A stretch of DNA of 64,000 nucleotides from NCBI GenBank assembly GCA_037447655.1, contig JBBHKE010000200.1:62001-126000 (forward strand), read 5' to 3'. The position numbers and the translations under genes are program-made. Shown here in pieces: positions 9,895-21,600 of this stretch (position 1 is its first letter; every line of letters begins with the position of its first letter). Under the pieces are notes generated by a model. The model was not told the origin of the DNA. It did not search any database and worked only from the letters and a program-made list of their open reading frames with translations. Source of the DNA: Zygnema cylindricum. Its lineage: Eukaryota; Streptophyta; Zygnematophyceae; Zygnematales; Zygnemataceae.

Positions 9895-12800
9895 ATTCCT
9901 AATGTGAATGTCCTTACGGCGGTAAACATTTCGCTGTTCTAATTCCGTACATGTCGTGACACATAGCTTTGAAACAGTCGCAAATAATGACGGCAAACGT
10001 CTACAATCGTCACAGGATTCATGACGAGCCTAAGCGATATTTGATATTTCTGAAGTGTCACACTGGGACACCCAAAATGACTGTACTTTAGAATCTTCGC
10101 TACACGACAAACATGTGGCGCTAAAGTAAGATCACACTCAGGAAGCCCCCTGACAAAAAAAATATCCTTTGCCACGTCTTTCATTATGGTCCACTTAATT
10201 AAATACTGTTATTAACACTTATTTATGGTTTTGAGTCAAAAAAAACACTCACGCAAATTAGAGCGATAAACCTTAATTGCGATTGGCAATGTACTCTATT
10301 AGAGTTAATAGCACTAAGTCGAGCCAGGGCTTATTAAAGTAAAATCATAACTTAGCGCACATAAATATATATAGTAAGCTCCAAAACGAGCCACATTGCA
10401 AAACATAATGTAGTCTGGTTGATACAAAATAAACTTTACTGCTAAGGAGTCACCAACTCTAGACCATTGTCCATTACAACATATGGATGGTGCACTATAA
10501 GAGCCAGTGATGATCTTTCCTTCTTCCTATGAACTTTGATTCGATTTTAGGATAAGTACATTTTCTTTTCATTCGAATAATTATATTGGAAGGAGCGTTT
10601 GTTTGTTTTTTTTTCGGGGACATTTCACGTTTCGTTCATAAATGCATGTAATGTCTTTCTTTCCTCACACCCACCTCGTTTCCCAAGTCTTATTTGTTTC
10701 ATCTCTATCAACTTCCAGCTTTCGCCTCTTCGACAATCTCCACTGTCTCCTCGGTGCAAGGCCGTTTTCTCACATACGGAGCCTCACAGCTTCTATTGAC
10801 TTGTTTGCTCACCTTCATATCCCTCCTTTCATTCCCCCTCATGGTTTTCAGCCCCCATCGCTATACGAGGTCATTCATGTGTTAGAGAGCCTTCTTGGCT
10901 CAACTACTTTTGTGACTCATTTCCACGGCTCTTCTCTTCAGGAGGATTTTTCCATGTGGACGACTTCCACAACCTTCCTAAACAATAGGTGGCTTTTGCT
11001 CTTTTGAGAAGATCTTTCACCCACCACCCCTCCTACCGCACCCACATTTTTTCTGCCACCTCTACTTATGTTGCAACTCTATCTGCTGTCAATGACCCTA
11101 TGGAAATACTCTCAGTTCATAAGGTTGTAGGGTCTTTAAGCAAATATAGCCATGCCCATCCCCCTTTCAAGCTTCTCTTCCAGGGCTTTGCTTGCTGCCT
11201 ATCTGGGGCAGTACACTGCTCATCGTTGTCAGCGTTAAAGATTTATTAGTGTTAATGCAAAAATAGAATTAATAATACTAATTTAGTGCAAAGAGACGTG
11301 GCAGATTGTAGTCCACGTCCTTAAACAATGTTGTTAGCTTTATTTTGTGACTTTTGGCTAATAAAAACCGCAATCGAATTAGTGTTATTGACACTAATAA
11401 CAATGAGCGGTGTAATGTCCAAATGCCTCCACGCTAAATGCCTTTCGGTTTTTTATGAAGGGCCTCTTTTCTTTCTTTATGTGGTTCTCTGTGCTAAAAT
11501 ATACTACCATTGCTCATTCTTGATAAAGATCAATTTGCTCAAACTGGCCAATTACATACGGAGTTCTTTCTGGTGGAACCAGAAGTTCCGCGTCATTATT
11601 CCTAGAAGGGTATTGAATCTGTTGGGCCTCAATTTCTGCAACAACTCAGCAAAGATATTTACAATTGTAACACATGTTTTCCATCCGCCTGCAGGCAGTT
11701 ATGAAATCTTTTGGACTGTGGTTTTCGTTCAACGTGTCTTCACACAATGTATCTCATCCAGCTTAACAATAAATAACTCATACTCTTCGCAAGCATGAAA
11801 ATGGTCCTACCAGCGAAAATTGGTTAAATTATGACTTCTCTAAAAATTGCAAAACACCTGCTTGAAGACTAGAAAGTACTAACTAAAGAACGATACACAA
11901 GATCTTTGAAAACCCACACAGTCATTCTTTACTTTCTATACTACCAGACAAGTGTCAACAAAAAGATAGCCCTGATGGCAGACATTAAAGAAAAATAACA
12001 TAATTGTTTCTCCCCAAAGTGTCATTATTCCTATATTTTTTCCACAATGAGAGAAACAACACCATCACAATAGTTGGTGCCTTCAGTGTGACCAATCTTC
12101 CTTATTTATCCATAAACCACATTGTTAGCTGACAAGAATAAACCGTCAGAATTGCTCAACCTCTCATAACTAGGTACTGTCAAAAATAAGATTCTAAAAC
12201 GCGAAAACATTTCTTTACAATTGACAACTCCATTCAACAGAAAATCAAAATTAAACTTTTCCACATCCACAACTTGTTATAACATCTAATTACCTTAGAC
12301 ATGCTTCAGCACAGAAAATAATTTGTCATTGAAAACTCAAGTACAAAGGAAATTCCCAATAGCACCACGTGATTGGTGGACACCTGACGAACTAGTCACA
12401 CAGTTATGTCAAAAAAAAATATTTCACATCAAAATCAAACCAGCATAGAATCACCGCCAGACAGCCATTGATAACCCTGTATGCATTTCAAGTCCAAAAT
12501 TCCTTTACCCAAATTCCTTCGCCACAAGGGAGAAGAACAAGCTCAATTAACAACAACATTTCACAAATTTGATGCAAATTTCATTAAAAAGAAGAAGGGC
12601 TCCGGTGCTTCTGTTGTCGCAACATATGTTCAACAATGATTGGAGTGCCCCATTGATGTACATTTTCTCACTCCAAAAAAAATTTCTTGACGCGTCTCTG
12701 TGGAGGGCTAGCCAGAGCTACCCGATGGGAGTTCAGTCTTAAGGACCGCTAGGACCACATTCTGTGAACCTGTGGAAGCAAATGGCCACTCTATGAAAGG

Positions 12801-13007
12801 CATACCTTATTACAATACAGAATGGAGCCCGTCTCAAAAAAAGGATAAGTTGCTCCCAAGACGCCTAACCTGAGAGAGAAAGGCCGATGGTTTCACGGAG
12901 GCAAGGTATAACAGTTTACGACCACAAAAGTACATCCAGAGGCATGCACGTCACCAGTGCAAAAACTAACGGAAAAACTCAGTAGTATGAGAACCAGTAA
13001 AAACTCC
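9895..13007. other. intergenic DNA, possible decayed coding stretch at 10.6-11.25 kb
   Basis: Two overlapping plus-strand frames (10642-11007 and 10989-11249) have a protein-like composition without low complexity, but no family is recognised and no splice structure is convincing. Short palindromes of the form TTAGTGTTA-n-TGACACTAA occur at about 10304 and 11381. The stretch from about 11.9 to 13.0 kb is AT-rich and includes the 3' UTR of the NTT gene. Confidence 0.45.
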
Positions 13008-16000
13008 TCATTTTGCGGGGGCTGGCACCACCAAGGGGCCAGGTCCCCCGGTGTTCCCGTCACTAGAGGACAACGAAGCACCTCCAGCTCCATTGGTCAA
13101 GGACACGTCTCCATTGAGAGGGGTAGGGGGAACGGGAGTTACTGAGCCAGGCAGCAAAACTTGACCATCAACCACAGGAACATAACGTCCCTCGATGAAG
13201 CCTTGGTCATTCATGACGCTCACAAATCGGTAAGCAACCTGCATAGTAATCCCAACATCAGCGGTGGTTCGAACTAGGTACACCGCAGGTCGTTGTTAGA
13301 ATAAAAAAATTATTAGCGCGAAGATATTACTGTTACTAGTTCTGATTCAGTTCTGCAATGGCCTGGCTGCTTCTGAACCATTAAAAGAAAATCATGACCT
13401 GTTAGCCTTGCAGAAGTATGATAGTTTTGGTGTACCCAAAACGTGACTAACATGGTTTACAATACTGTAAAGTTAGTTAAAACAGCAACATTCTATCGCC
13501 CTTGCATTGACAGCTAACCATCCAAGTTAAGGAATGAGACCAAATCTCTTCGAAGAACGTCAAAAAAGGCGGTTGGCTATCATTTCTCACCTCCTTTTGC
13601 GACTTTGTTTGCCCAAGCAATGCTGAGGAGATTGCTGACAGCTTTCCTTTATCGAGTTTGTCCTTGAAGTCATCTTCTGCCATTGGTGCAAACTGGCTGT
13701 TGAGAGAGCGTGCCGCATTGAGCCAGGCAACCACGATGAAGAGCAAAATGACACCCAAGTAGGGCGTAGAGTTGGCCAATGAGCCGAATCCAAAGATGAG
13801 GAACTGTTGAATCAAAGCACCACCGGACTTTCCGAGGGGATTGCACACCACATCAATAGCTGCCTTTCCTTTAACCTGCAAAACAAAAGGCCCAGACAGG
13901 AAGTCAACAAAAGTTTGATTAACAAAAGTTGATGTACAGCACTATAACTGATGAGACGTGGTCGGCTCTGCCACTGCTTTCTTCAGCTCAGACTTACACA
14001 GCATATTCTGAAATAAAACAGTTGTCTGTTCCTTTGCAGAGACAAGTTAATGTAAAAATAAGAACACTTTGTCATAAAAGAAGTGCAAGCCCTGAACACG
14101 TTCTGCCAGGTCACATGAATACCAAAAAGTTGCATCTCTGACCAATGCATGCAAGCTAAGCATCCAGAACATAGTCTGACCGATGCTATATAAAAGCTTC
14201 GCAACAGAATCCATTGGCAGTGGAGTGTCAAATTCCCAATTTCACTGAACATTTTCAAGGGTGATGAAAGAAAAGAGCGTCCCTCCAACACGTACTGACG
14301 ACCGATACTTTAAAGGGCAGAAATGCCCGACAACAAACGCGGATGTTGACGGCTGACAGTGAAACATACCAAACCAATCATCGTCAAACTTTCCGCCCAA
14401 ACGTTCAATTTTTTTGACTCGACGTCCAAATAGGACGCAGTCAGTACCGCAACTTACGGTACAAAATTCACAGGTTCGGAACTTAAGAACCGACAAGAAC
14501 AATACGTGACATTTCACTCACGCCATAGTGCAACTTTTGCACTTAGTTGGAATAGAAAAACCACGACTCAGATATCAGTCCGAGAATCATTTTTAGGCGT
14601 TGACCGTAGCATTCCATAATTAAGTTAAAAACACTGACGTAATCCCGCAAAAGATGCAAGTAATATGACCAGAAACACCATCTCCATATCTTAAGTTGCT
14701 GCAGAGTAATCCGTGACAGAACAGAAAAAGGTTACGGCACATTTCACCCTGTATGTTGAAAAAGCCACTTGGAACAATAGGTCTTGTTCATATTACTGCA
14801 TTTTTTTCCTCGTATCTTTTACTACTTTCTCTTACTAGGTAGTAATCTGATTTTGCACCACAACATCAAAATCAAAAGGCAAAGCTATTTTGCTTTTTGG
14901 TCATTTACAAACATCAGGCTGACAACTTGGGAGCAAAACAAGAGCCGGAAAGATGAAAAAAACTCCAATGGTGGACTCTAAGACTACTGAACATTTCTTA
15001 AGAGGAAATACTGGCCGAGAGTCCTTAAGTAAAACTAGTACAAGAAGGATAAAAAAAAAAACATAGCCATCATTTATAACACTCAAAAGATCAAAAGATC
15101 AATTCAGACATGCATTTACAGCAGCCAGACCAATTCTTCATTCACAAGTATTAAAATAATAAAATATGAAGCACTTGAATATGAAGACTTGAAAACATGT
15201 AATACAGATTCCAAATTCACTAACAGGTAATCGACTTTTCAAAACTGCACTATGGAGGTCCATCTCAACAGCAAATACCCTCGTGTTTTAAAAGCCAGAA
15301 ACTTTCGTATAATTTAACAAGTGAAGAACCTGCGCCTTTTTACAAGCAACAATACACATTAAACATGTTTCGGGATTCACTACAGCTGCATCAAATAATT
15401 TCGTGCAAATAATTTCATGCACATGATTACATACCTTTGTTTCTTCGTCCAATGGAATGTATGCCATTTCCTTGCACGGATCAAAAAGACTGTACTTGGC
15501 ACTTTTGCTGAAAATATTTTGTGCTGCACCGACATAGACAGCCGCCAACAATGGAGTCAAGCCAATACTAGCCAGGGTCGGAGTGAGAGGGCCACTGAAC
15601 AGCACAAGTCCAAAGAAGGCAACGCCTGTCACAAGGAGAACAGTGGGAGTGATTTGCGCTGCCACTCCCCAACCGAACTTGCGGAAAATAACTCGACTGG
15701 CCAACATCATGCAGAAAGTGACAATTCCGGTGTACATAGAGAAGTCTCCCATGAAAGAAGAGTAGTCATTAGGATTTGGGAACTGCATACCACCATAACC
15801 AAATAAACAAGGATTAGCAACAAAGATTACCGCCACAGTTTAATGTGACAAAAGGTAATTGAAACGGTGAAGCGGTTACATCACACTGCACGCGTATTAA
15901 ACACAAAAAATGCACATAATAAACATAGTATGGGTTAAACAGATCTAGCGTCTTAACATGTTTTCACACTTTTGAAAAGTCAAAAGCTTTGGAAACTAAC

Positions 16001-18048
16001 TATTGCTGGCCGACCTAATATTCCCGACCTCCTTCCCTAACTGTGAAAATAGCTGATACCAGAGGAGGGGAACAGGTCTCCGCATAAAAACAAATAGACA
16101 TGCATCATCAAGATAATCATTAACTGCGTTGAAAGTTAGAAGTGGAATAATGCGATGAACAAACCTGAGCTTTGATCTTGCCCTTCCAGGTGACCTCCAC
16201 AAGGTTGATACTGATACCATAGGCGACCACAATGGTGGCGAGATCACGAATGTATCGAGAGTTGAGAAGGAAGCCAAAGCTCTCTCCCATGCCCATCTTA
16301 GGTTTGTCCTTCTGCACCATTCCCCTTAATATAAGCTGTTAATAATAAGGCATGCATCATTGTTAACTAAAAAGGAAATGTTCTCGGGTATTAAAACAAA
16401 AGTCACAATAGTGAAACAAATTGCACATTTCTGCGGTTCGGACAAAATAAACACAATGAATAACTGCAGTCCCGAAATATTCCATAGTGGTTTCCGCAAT
16501 TAAATTCAGAACAAAAACAAAACAAAAAAATGTTCTTACAAAAAGCTGACAAACTAAACAAAAAGCAAAAACAAAAAAAAATAGAAAACAAAAAAAACGA
16601 AAACAGATCATAGGTAAATCAAATAGACCTAGCTCCAATGTTAGGGAAACACGAGTAAAGCCAAACATAAAAAAACAGACATTTCAAGCTATTCAAAAAA
16701 GAGCTAATCAATGAAATTGTCTCAACAACGAAAAAGTTACCTTCTTCCTCTTCTCGGCCTTTGGAAGAGACGGGTCGTTGACTACAAACTTGTCAACCCA
16801 CCAGTAAATTGCACAAATAACAAAACCAAGTCCCACTACAAGAGACATCATTCCCTTCAAAGAAAATCCCCAACCATCCACACCGGGAGGAAGTTGTCCT
16901 CGGAGTTGCGAGAAGTACTTTACTGTACGGCCAGAGAAAACAAGGGCAACATTTGCACCCAATCCAAAAAGAGGATAAAACTGTTTGGCTTCCTCTACCG
17001 CAGTGATCTGAAGCAAAAAAGGCAAAAAAAAAAAAATGAGAACTTAATAATGAATGCGACCTAAACTGGAAAAATGGAAAAGGGACAAAGTGAAAAGTGA
17101 CATGTGTCAAATTAGCAGTAGTCAGTAAAGATATCCCACTCACTCACTCACAATTGCATGAGCATCCCAAAAAGACAAGCAATAAATGACAAAAAATAGA
17201 ACGGTAGACTGATTAAATGATAGTACCTGATTAGCAAATCCCCAGAAGAGAACTGAAACGACCACACTTCCCCAAAGCTCCGCCATAACGTAAAAAAGAC
17301 AAAATGTCCAATTACGAAGAATAGAAATGGGGCCCATAAATCTGGGTCCCAATGTTGTAAGAAGATTATCGGCGAACTGTGTCGGGTGGAGGACATGTTG
17401 GAGAGGATACATAATAAAAGCAAAAGATCCAAAAAATGCAATAAATGGAAGAATACAAGAATAGAATAGGGCGGGTTTAGAGAGAGTGTTGGCCATTTTA
17501 GAATAGATAACCATAAAACCAATAGCCATAGGCAGATTAACCCAAGTCTTCAAAAAAGGAATAATTTCAGCTCCACTTCCGGGAGCCGTCACGACCAGGA
17601 CATCCTTAGTGTCTCTCAAAATAGTGTAGTTAAAAAGGATGCAAAAGAACATCAAACCGAGGGGAATCACTTTCTTCAATGTAGCCACATCCTGTCCTAA
17701 GAACTTCTTAGGAGTTACAGGAGTTAATTGCTGTCCTCCATCGGCAGCGGCAGCGGCAGCGGTTGCCTTCACCGAAACCAGTCCTCGCCTCTGTTTGACA
17801 CTGCTGTCCTTTCCACTCTTAGCGTTAAATAAGGAGAATGCACTAGTAGCGAATCCATTGTCCACAGATTCACTCCACGAGAGCTTTTTACTAACAGATT
17901 GACTTTTGACAGTTGTGTTTCGAACAGCCAAACCGGTAACATTTGCTCGGAAGTTTCCGGCTTTGGCAGAACTTCCTCTCCCTCGACTAGACGACAAAGA
18001 TGTAGAAGACAAAGAAGGACAGGCAATGGAGCTCGCAAGAGCCTCCAT
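13008..18048 (-). CDS. NTT: plastid-type ATP/ADP translocase (nucleotide transporter, TLC family)
   Basis: Six exons read on the minus strand: 18048-17227, 17007-16741, 16311-16165, 15782-15435, 13875-13591 and 13238-13008. All junctions are GT-AG and phase 0, giving 699 residues. Residues 1 to about 95 are Ser/Ala/Arg-rich and typical of a chloroplast transit peptide; the alanine run after SVKA may mark the processing region. The rest matches plant NTT/AATP throughout: ILRDTKDVLVVTAPGSGAE, VDGWGFSLKGMMS, SINLVEVTWKGKIKAQ, SLFDPCKEMAYIPLDEETK and NPLGKSGGALIQQF, with about a dozen hydrophobic segments. The family exchanges cytosolic ATP for stromal ADP across the inner plastid envelope. The C-terminus is longer than I expect for land plants; the last exon gives a Gly/Pro/Ser-rich tail, and its acceptor is chosen only because it keeps phase. 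The start ATG is the first in the conserved frame. Confidence 0.93.
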
Positions 18049-19093
18049 TGTTACTAATACTGTATCTGATGGGCCAACACTTGGCCAGATAAACAGAGAA
18101 GCGTTCTCCTCTCCCTTCTAGCCCTTCCTGCCACTATACTTGCTTTTCATAAAAGCAAATACAATGGTCAGTGGCCACTGATGTAGGGAGGATATTTTTG
18201 TTTCTCGTCCTTCTGAAACTCTCACATATCCAAAGGACAGACCTGGTACAGACTTGAGGTTTATATTGAGACGGTTTCACGCCGCAGCCGAACCCTAAGC
18301 CTCAAACCCAAGTTGTAACCGAAAACGATAAATATTTTCGGGAACCACAGCAGAGTACTCTTTCTAAAACGTCGACACTGTTATGAGCCGCAGTGTATAT
18401 CGTATAACTGTACTACGGCTACAACTGAAAGGTACTTTTTCAGGACTGAAACCAGAAAGTATCTTCCGAAAAAGAGCCTTCGTGGCAAAAAAAGCGGCCG
18501 CTCGCCGCACTTTAGGACTTCTAATCGCCAGATGGCAGAGTGCGGCGCCGCCATGGCACGGAAGCACACATCCGGGGGGCGCTAGAAGCGTTCTGATTGG
18601 CGGACAGGTAACAAGATTGCTTTGGAACATTTTGCCGACGTGGATTTGCAAACGGGAGTCGCGGGATACCGATGTACTGTGACGTTTCGAAGTTTATTAC
18701 GCGTGTCTCATCGTCACATAGAAAGAGGAAGATTAGGACAAATAAATCGGACGGCCAGAAACGACTCCTCTACATAAGGAGGTGTCTCTCGGGGGACTGG
18801 AGGGAATATCCATCCGATTGTGCCCCGTGACGACATCGCTACTGCAAAGAAAGCGACATTCGACTGGTCTCGTTACGTGCTTATGTGACCCGCTACATGT
18901 GAAAAAGTTCCGCTATAATTTGCAGTGTCACAATCGTAGCGTTGGTACTCGTCTAACTTGACTCCTCTCTGATCGTCTGACGCTGGCAATACGGCTTTCC
19001 TGTTGTTTGTGATGTTGTCCGGAGTGTGCCTCCGTACTGTATGACAACATTGTGATCCTGACCGTCAGATTGGCTATCGGCTGTTGGGCAGGC
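18049..19093. other. NTT upstream region and intergenic DNA
   Basis: This holds the 5' leader and presumed promoter of the minus-strand NTT gene. A GC-richer patch lies at about 18480-18600. A 99-residue open frame on the plus strand there matches nothing I know and is probably chance. No core promoter motif could be assigned. Confidence 0.4.
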
Positions 19094-19096
19094 TTA

Positions 19097-19844
19097 GGGT
19101 GACGTTCCATTAGACGAAAAGTGGGGTTCGTTACTGGATGCCGTACGTTTTCGAACATCGCCGTACAGGGTCGTACCAAATTTTTTTTTTGTCAGACGAA
19201 ACATCGTTACTGGAAAGATGTCGGGAAGCTCCAATGATGTAGGCGTAATTCCTGACCGTTGGATGTTTCACTTTTTGAGATCCGCGAAGCAATCGAGCAC
19301 ATCATCCAGTGGGCCCCAACTCTCCTCGCGGAGGAGAGTTGGGGCCCACTAGATGATTTCCATTCATTACCATTGGTACACGTGAAAAGGAGAAAAAATA
19401 TCTACGTTGTACAAGCGATCACAGGCGTGCACGTCGTACTTGCCATGTGCCTCTTGCCACGTTGAATGCAGGTCAGGTGAAAATATCCTCGCACGCTCCG
19501 TCTGACATCCACCGACATTCAAAAGTTTGTCGCGACCTTCAAGGTTTGTCGCGTTTTTTTGCCATTCCGTTTCAAAATTTTGATTTCCATTTTCAAAATC
19601 AAAATCTAGCCGAAAACTTTATGTACGAATCATTAATTACCTCCGGTGGTACAAAAATTTCGTACAGATATTCCGTTTGTAGATTTTTTTCAAGATTTTT
19701 AGAATCTGGACTCTAACTTACGTGGCGCCAATCACAATTGAGGAAGGTTTGTTACTGGGCCGACTCAATGGAGCGGACTTCCAGTAAACGCTGCTAGTAG
19801 ACTTGTCCGTACATTTACTGGGACCGCCTAATGGAACGTCACCC
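19097..19844 (+). mobile_element. Harbinger-like MITE, second terminal-repeat type
   Basis: Perfect 17-bp terminal inverted repeats GGGTGACGTTCCATTAG lie at both ends with TTA on each side (19094-19096 and 19845-19847). The target duplication matches the other Harbinger-like elements here, but the terminal sequence differs after GGGTG, so it is a separate family. It encodes no transposase and contains a long hairpin at 19302-19356. Confidence 0.85.
19302..19356. repeat. long perfect hairpin inside the MITE
   Basis: Two 20-base arms (19308-19327 and 19331-19350) are exact reverse complements around the loop GCG. They extend to 26 bases per arm with one mismatch. The arms contain GTGGGCCCCAACTCTCC. 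Confidence 0.95.
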
Positions 19845-20149
19845 TTATGTAATTTTATGGAAGCCTTAACAATTGCGTTGTTCACACTTGAAAAAGGAGA
19901 AAACGGTATGGTATGAAAACGTTACTTTTTTTTGTCTGCCGTGAACTGGCACGTGACGCTAGCCTACGTCAATTAGCGTGTCGTGATACGAGCCACTTGT
20001 CCGTACGAAAAGTAAACGCTTTGAGGACATGATATGTACGAAGCCTTCCAAACCAAAATGTACTGCCACGCAAGCGTTTGTACAGACCGAAAAAACTGCG
20101 AAGGAACTTAGAATATGCCCAAAAAAAAAGCCACGGGCGCCCGAAAAAA

Positions 20150-21098
20150 AAAAAAAAATTCATACGATTTCCAAGGACAAAGAAAAGTACAGAACTCGCT
20201 ATGTTTTGTCCGTTTCCTATCGAATACGACGAAGAAAAGTACACAATTTGTTTGGTTTTGTCCGTTTTCGTCCACTACGGATATCTTTTTTGCAGGGGTC
20301 TTCAAATTCCGATGCCATTTCGCGTCGACCGGATAGGAGACGCAAAGGCAAAGCGCCTCGTCTTCAACCATGAAACTGCACAGGCTGGAAGGCGGTACGT
20401 CTACAATGTCACGGTAAGACATGCGACGTCACCAGCAGTTCCAAAAAATAACGTGCAACCCATAGTTCAAAAGTAGGAGTTTTTTGGTAGGCCTTTTGTA
20501 GGCCGCCTTTAGCGTAAGTTGTGTTACGAGCTTTCCATGTGATCTTCTTAAATCGCTACTTTCATCAGCGACCGTCCGATCGTCCGAATCTGACGATAGT
20601 CCTATCGTAAGTTGTGTTATGGGCATTTCATGTGATCTTCTTAGATCGTTACTTTCATCAACGACCGTCAGATCATCCGAATCTGACGGTTTAAATTAAA
20701 AGTCGCTCAAAACTCACAGAAATAAATTTTTTTGTCCGATTTTTTTTTCAAATTTAGACATGACGTTTAATTCTCTATCGATCCATGCGCAACTCAACCC
20801 TGTTACTATTTTATTTCATTTTGCGGCCAATACAATATGGGTCTTAAGGCCATATTGTGTGTTTTTGCATACAATAGGCATATTGTATGGGCGTACGGTC
20901 ACCTACTTTTGAACTATGGTGCAACCGCAGATTGTATACGTTGACAACCGTCACAAGTATTGTCGACGTATACAATCGTCACAAGCGTAAGTTACGATTT
21001 CGTCCTTACAGATAGGGACACTTGAAAACCGGGTCCGGCGGATCCGCGCTAAAATACAAAGTAAGTTCGCTAAGTTACAAGTACATGGGGACATACCC
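20150..21098 (-). mobile_element. Harbinger-like MITE copy, inverted, interrupted
   Basis: Reverse-complement homology to the element at 9114-9891 covers its terminal repeat and the next 480 bp or so. The right end is the terminal repeat (acatggggacataccc) followed by TTA at 21099-21101. It is interrupted by the hAT-like element at 20461-20918. The left end could not be found, so it is probably truncated or diverged before about 20150. Confidence 0.75.
20461..20918 (-). mobile_element. hAT-like MITE nested in the Harbinger-like copy
   Basis: It has the same 17-bp termini as the element at 7785-9030, in inverted orientation, flanked by the identical 8-bp duplication GTGCAACC (20453-20460 and 20919-20926). 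It contains a direct duplication of about 90 bp (about 20511-20600 and 20604-20690) that the first copy lacks. Confidence 0.88.
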
Positions 21099-21101
21099 TT
21101 A

Positions 21102-21600
21102 GATGGTGCGATAACAGATTATGGTCACACATCTTCATGATGTAGAAATTCTGTTTACGTTCACTTGGTACGGCTTTCCCGTCTTTCAACTTATTAGTAA
21201 ATAAATGAACCGGTCCATTTATCACGACCAATTGTATAATACCACGCTATACAAGTGGTTTAATGGTGGGTTGGAATTCGCGTCTACAAAATTCAGCTTG
21301 ATAAAATTTTGAATCGTTAATAATGTATAAAATTAATGTCCGCACGGGCCAATCAATGAGTGGATTGTCCAACTCTCGGCGCTTCTATAAGTCACAGACA
21401 AAGGCTACAAAGATTAACAAGCAAAGTGGCCGACTTTATTAAAAAGCGCGATGGTAAACCATATGAGTCCATGGGAACAAAAGGAGGTAGCCATACTAAA
21501 ACTGAAAAACGACATGTGGGGGTAATTAAAAAAAAAGATAAGCAAGGAAAAAACAACGAAAATACAAAAAGATGGAAGGTAAACCAAAAACACCCAAAAG
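21102..21600. other. intergenic DNA
   Basis: AT-rich sequence between the nested MITEs and the LINE remnant. A lysine-rich plus-strand frame near 21.4-21.65 kb is low complexity and not supported. The 3' tail of the LINE may reach in here. Confidence 0.45.

Noticed and set aside
15417-15806. 129-codon plus-strand frame
   Set aside because: It is the antisense shadow of NTT exon 4, whose minus-strand reading is conserved.
18383-18682. 99-codon frame upstream of NTT
   Set aside because: No homology, no splice or start context, and it lies in the presumed promoter region; a chance frame in a GC-richer patch is more likely.
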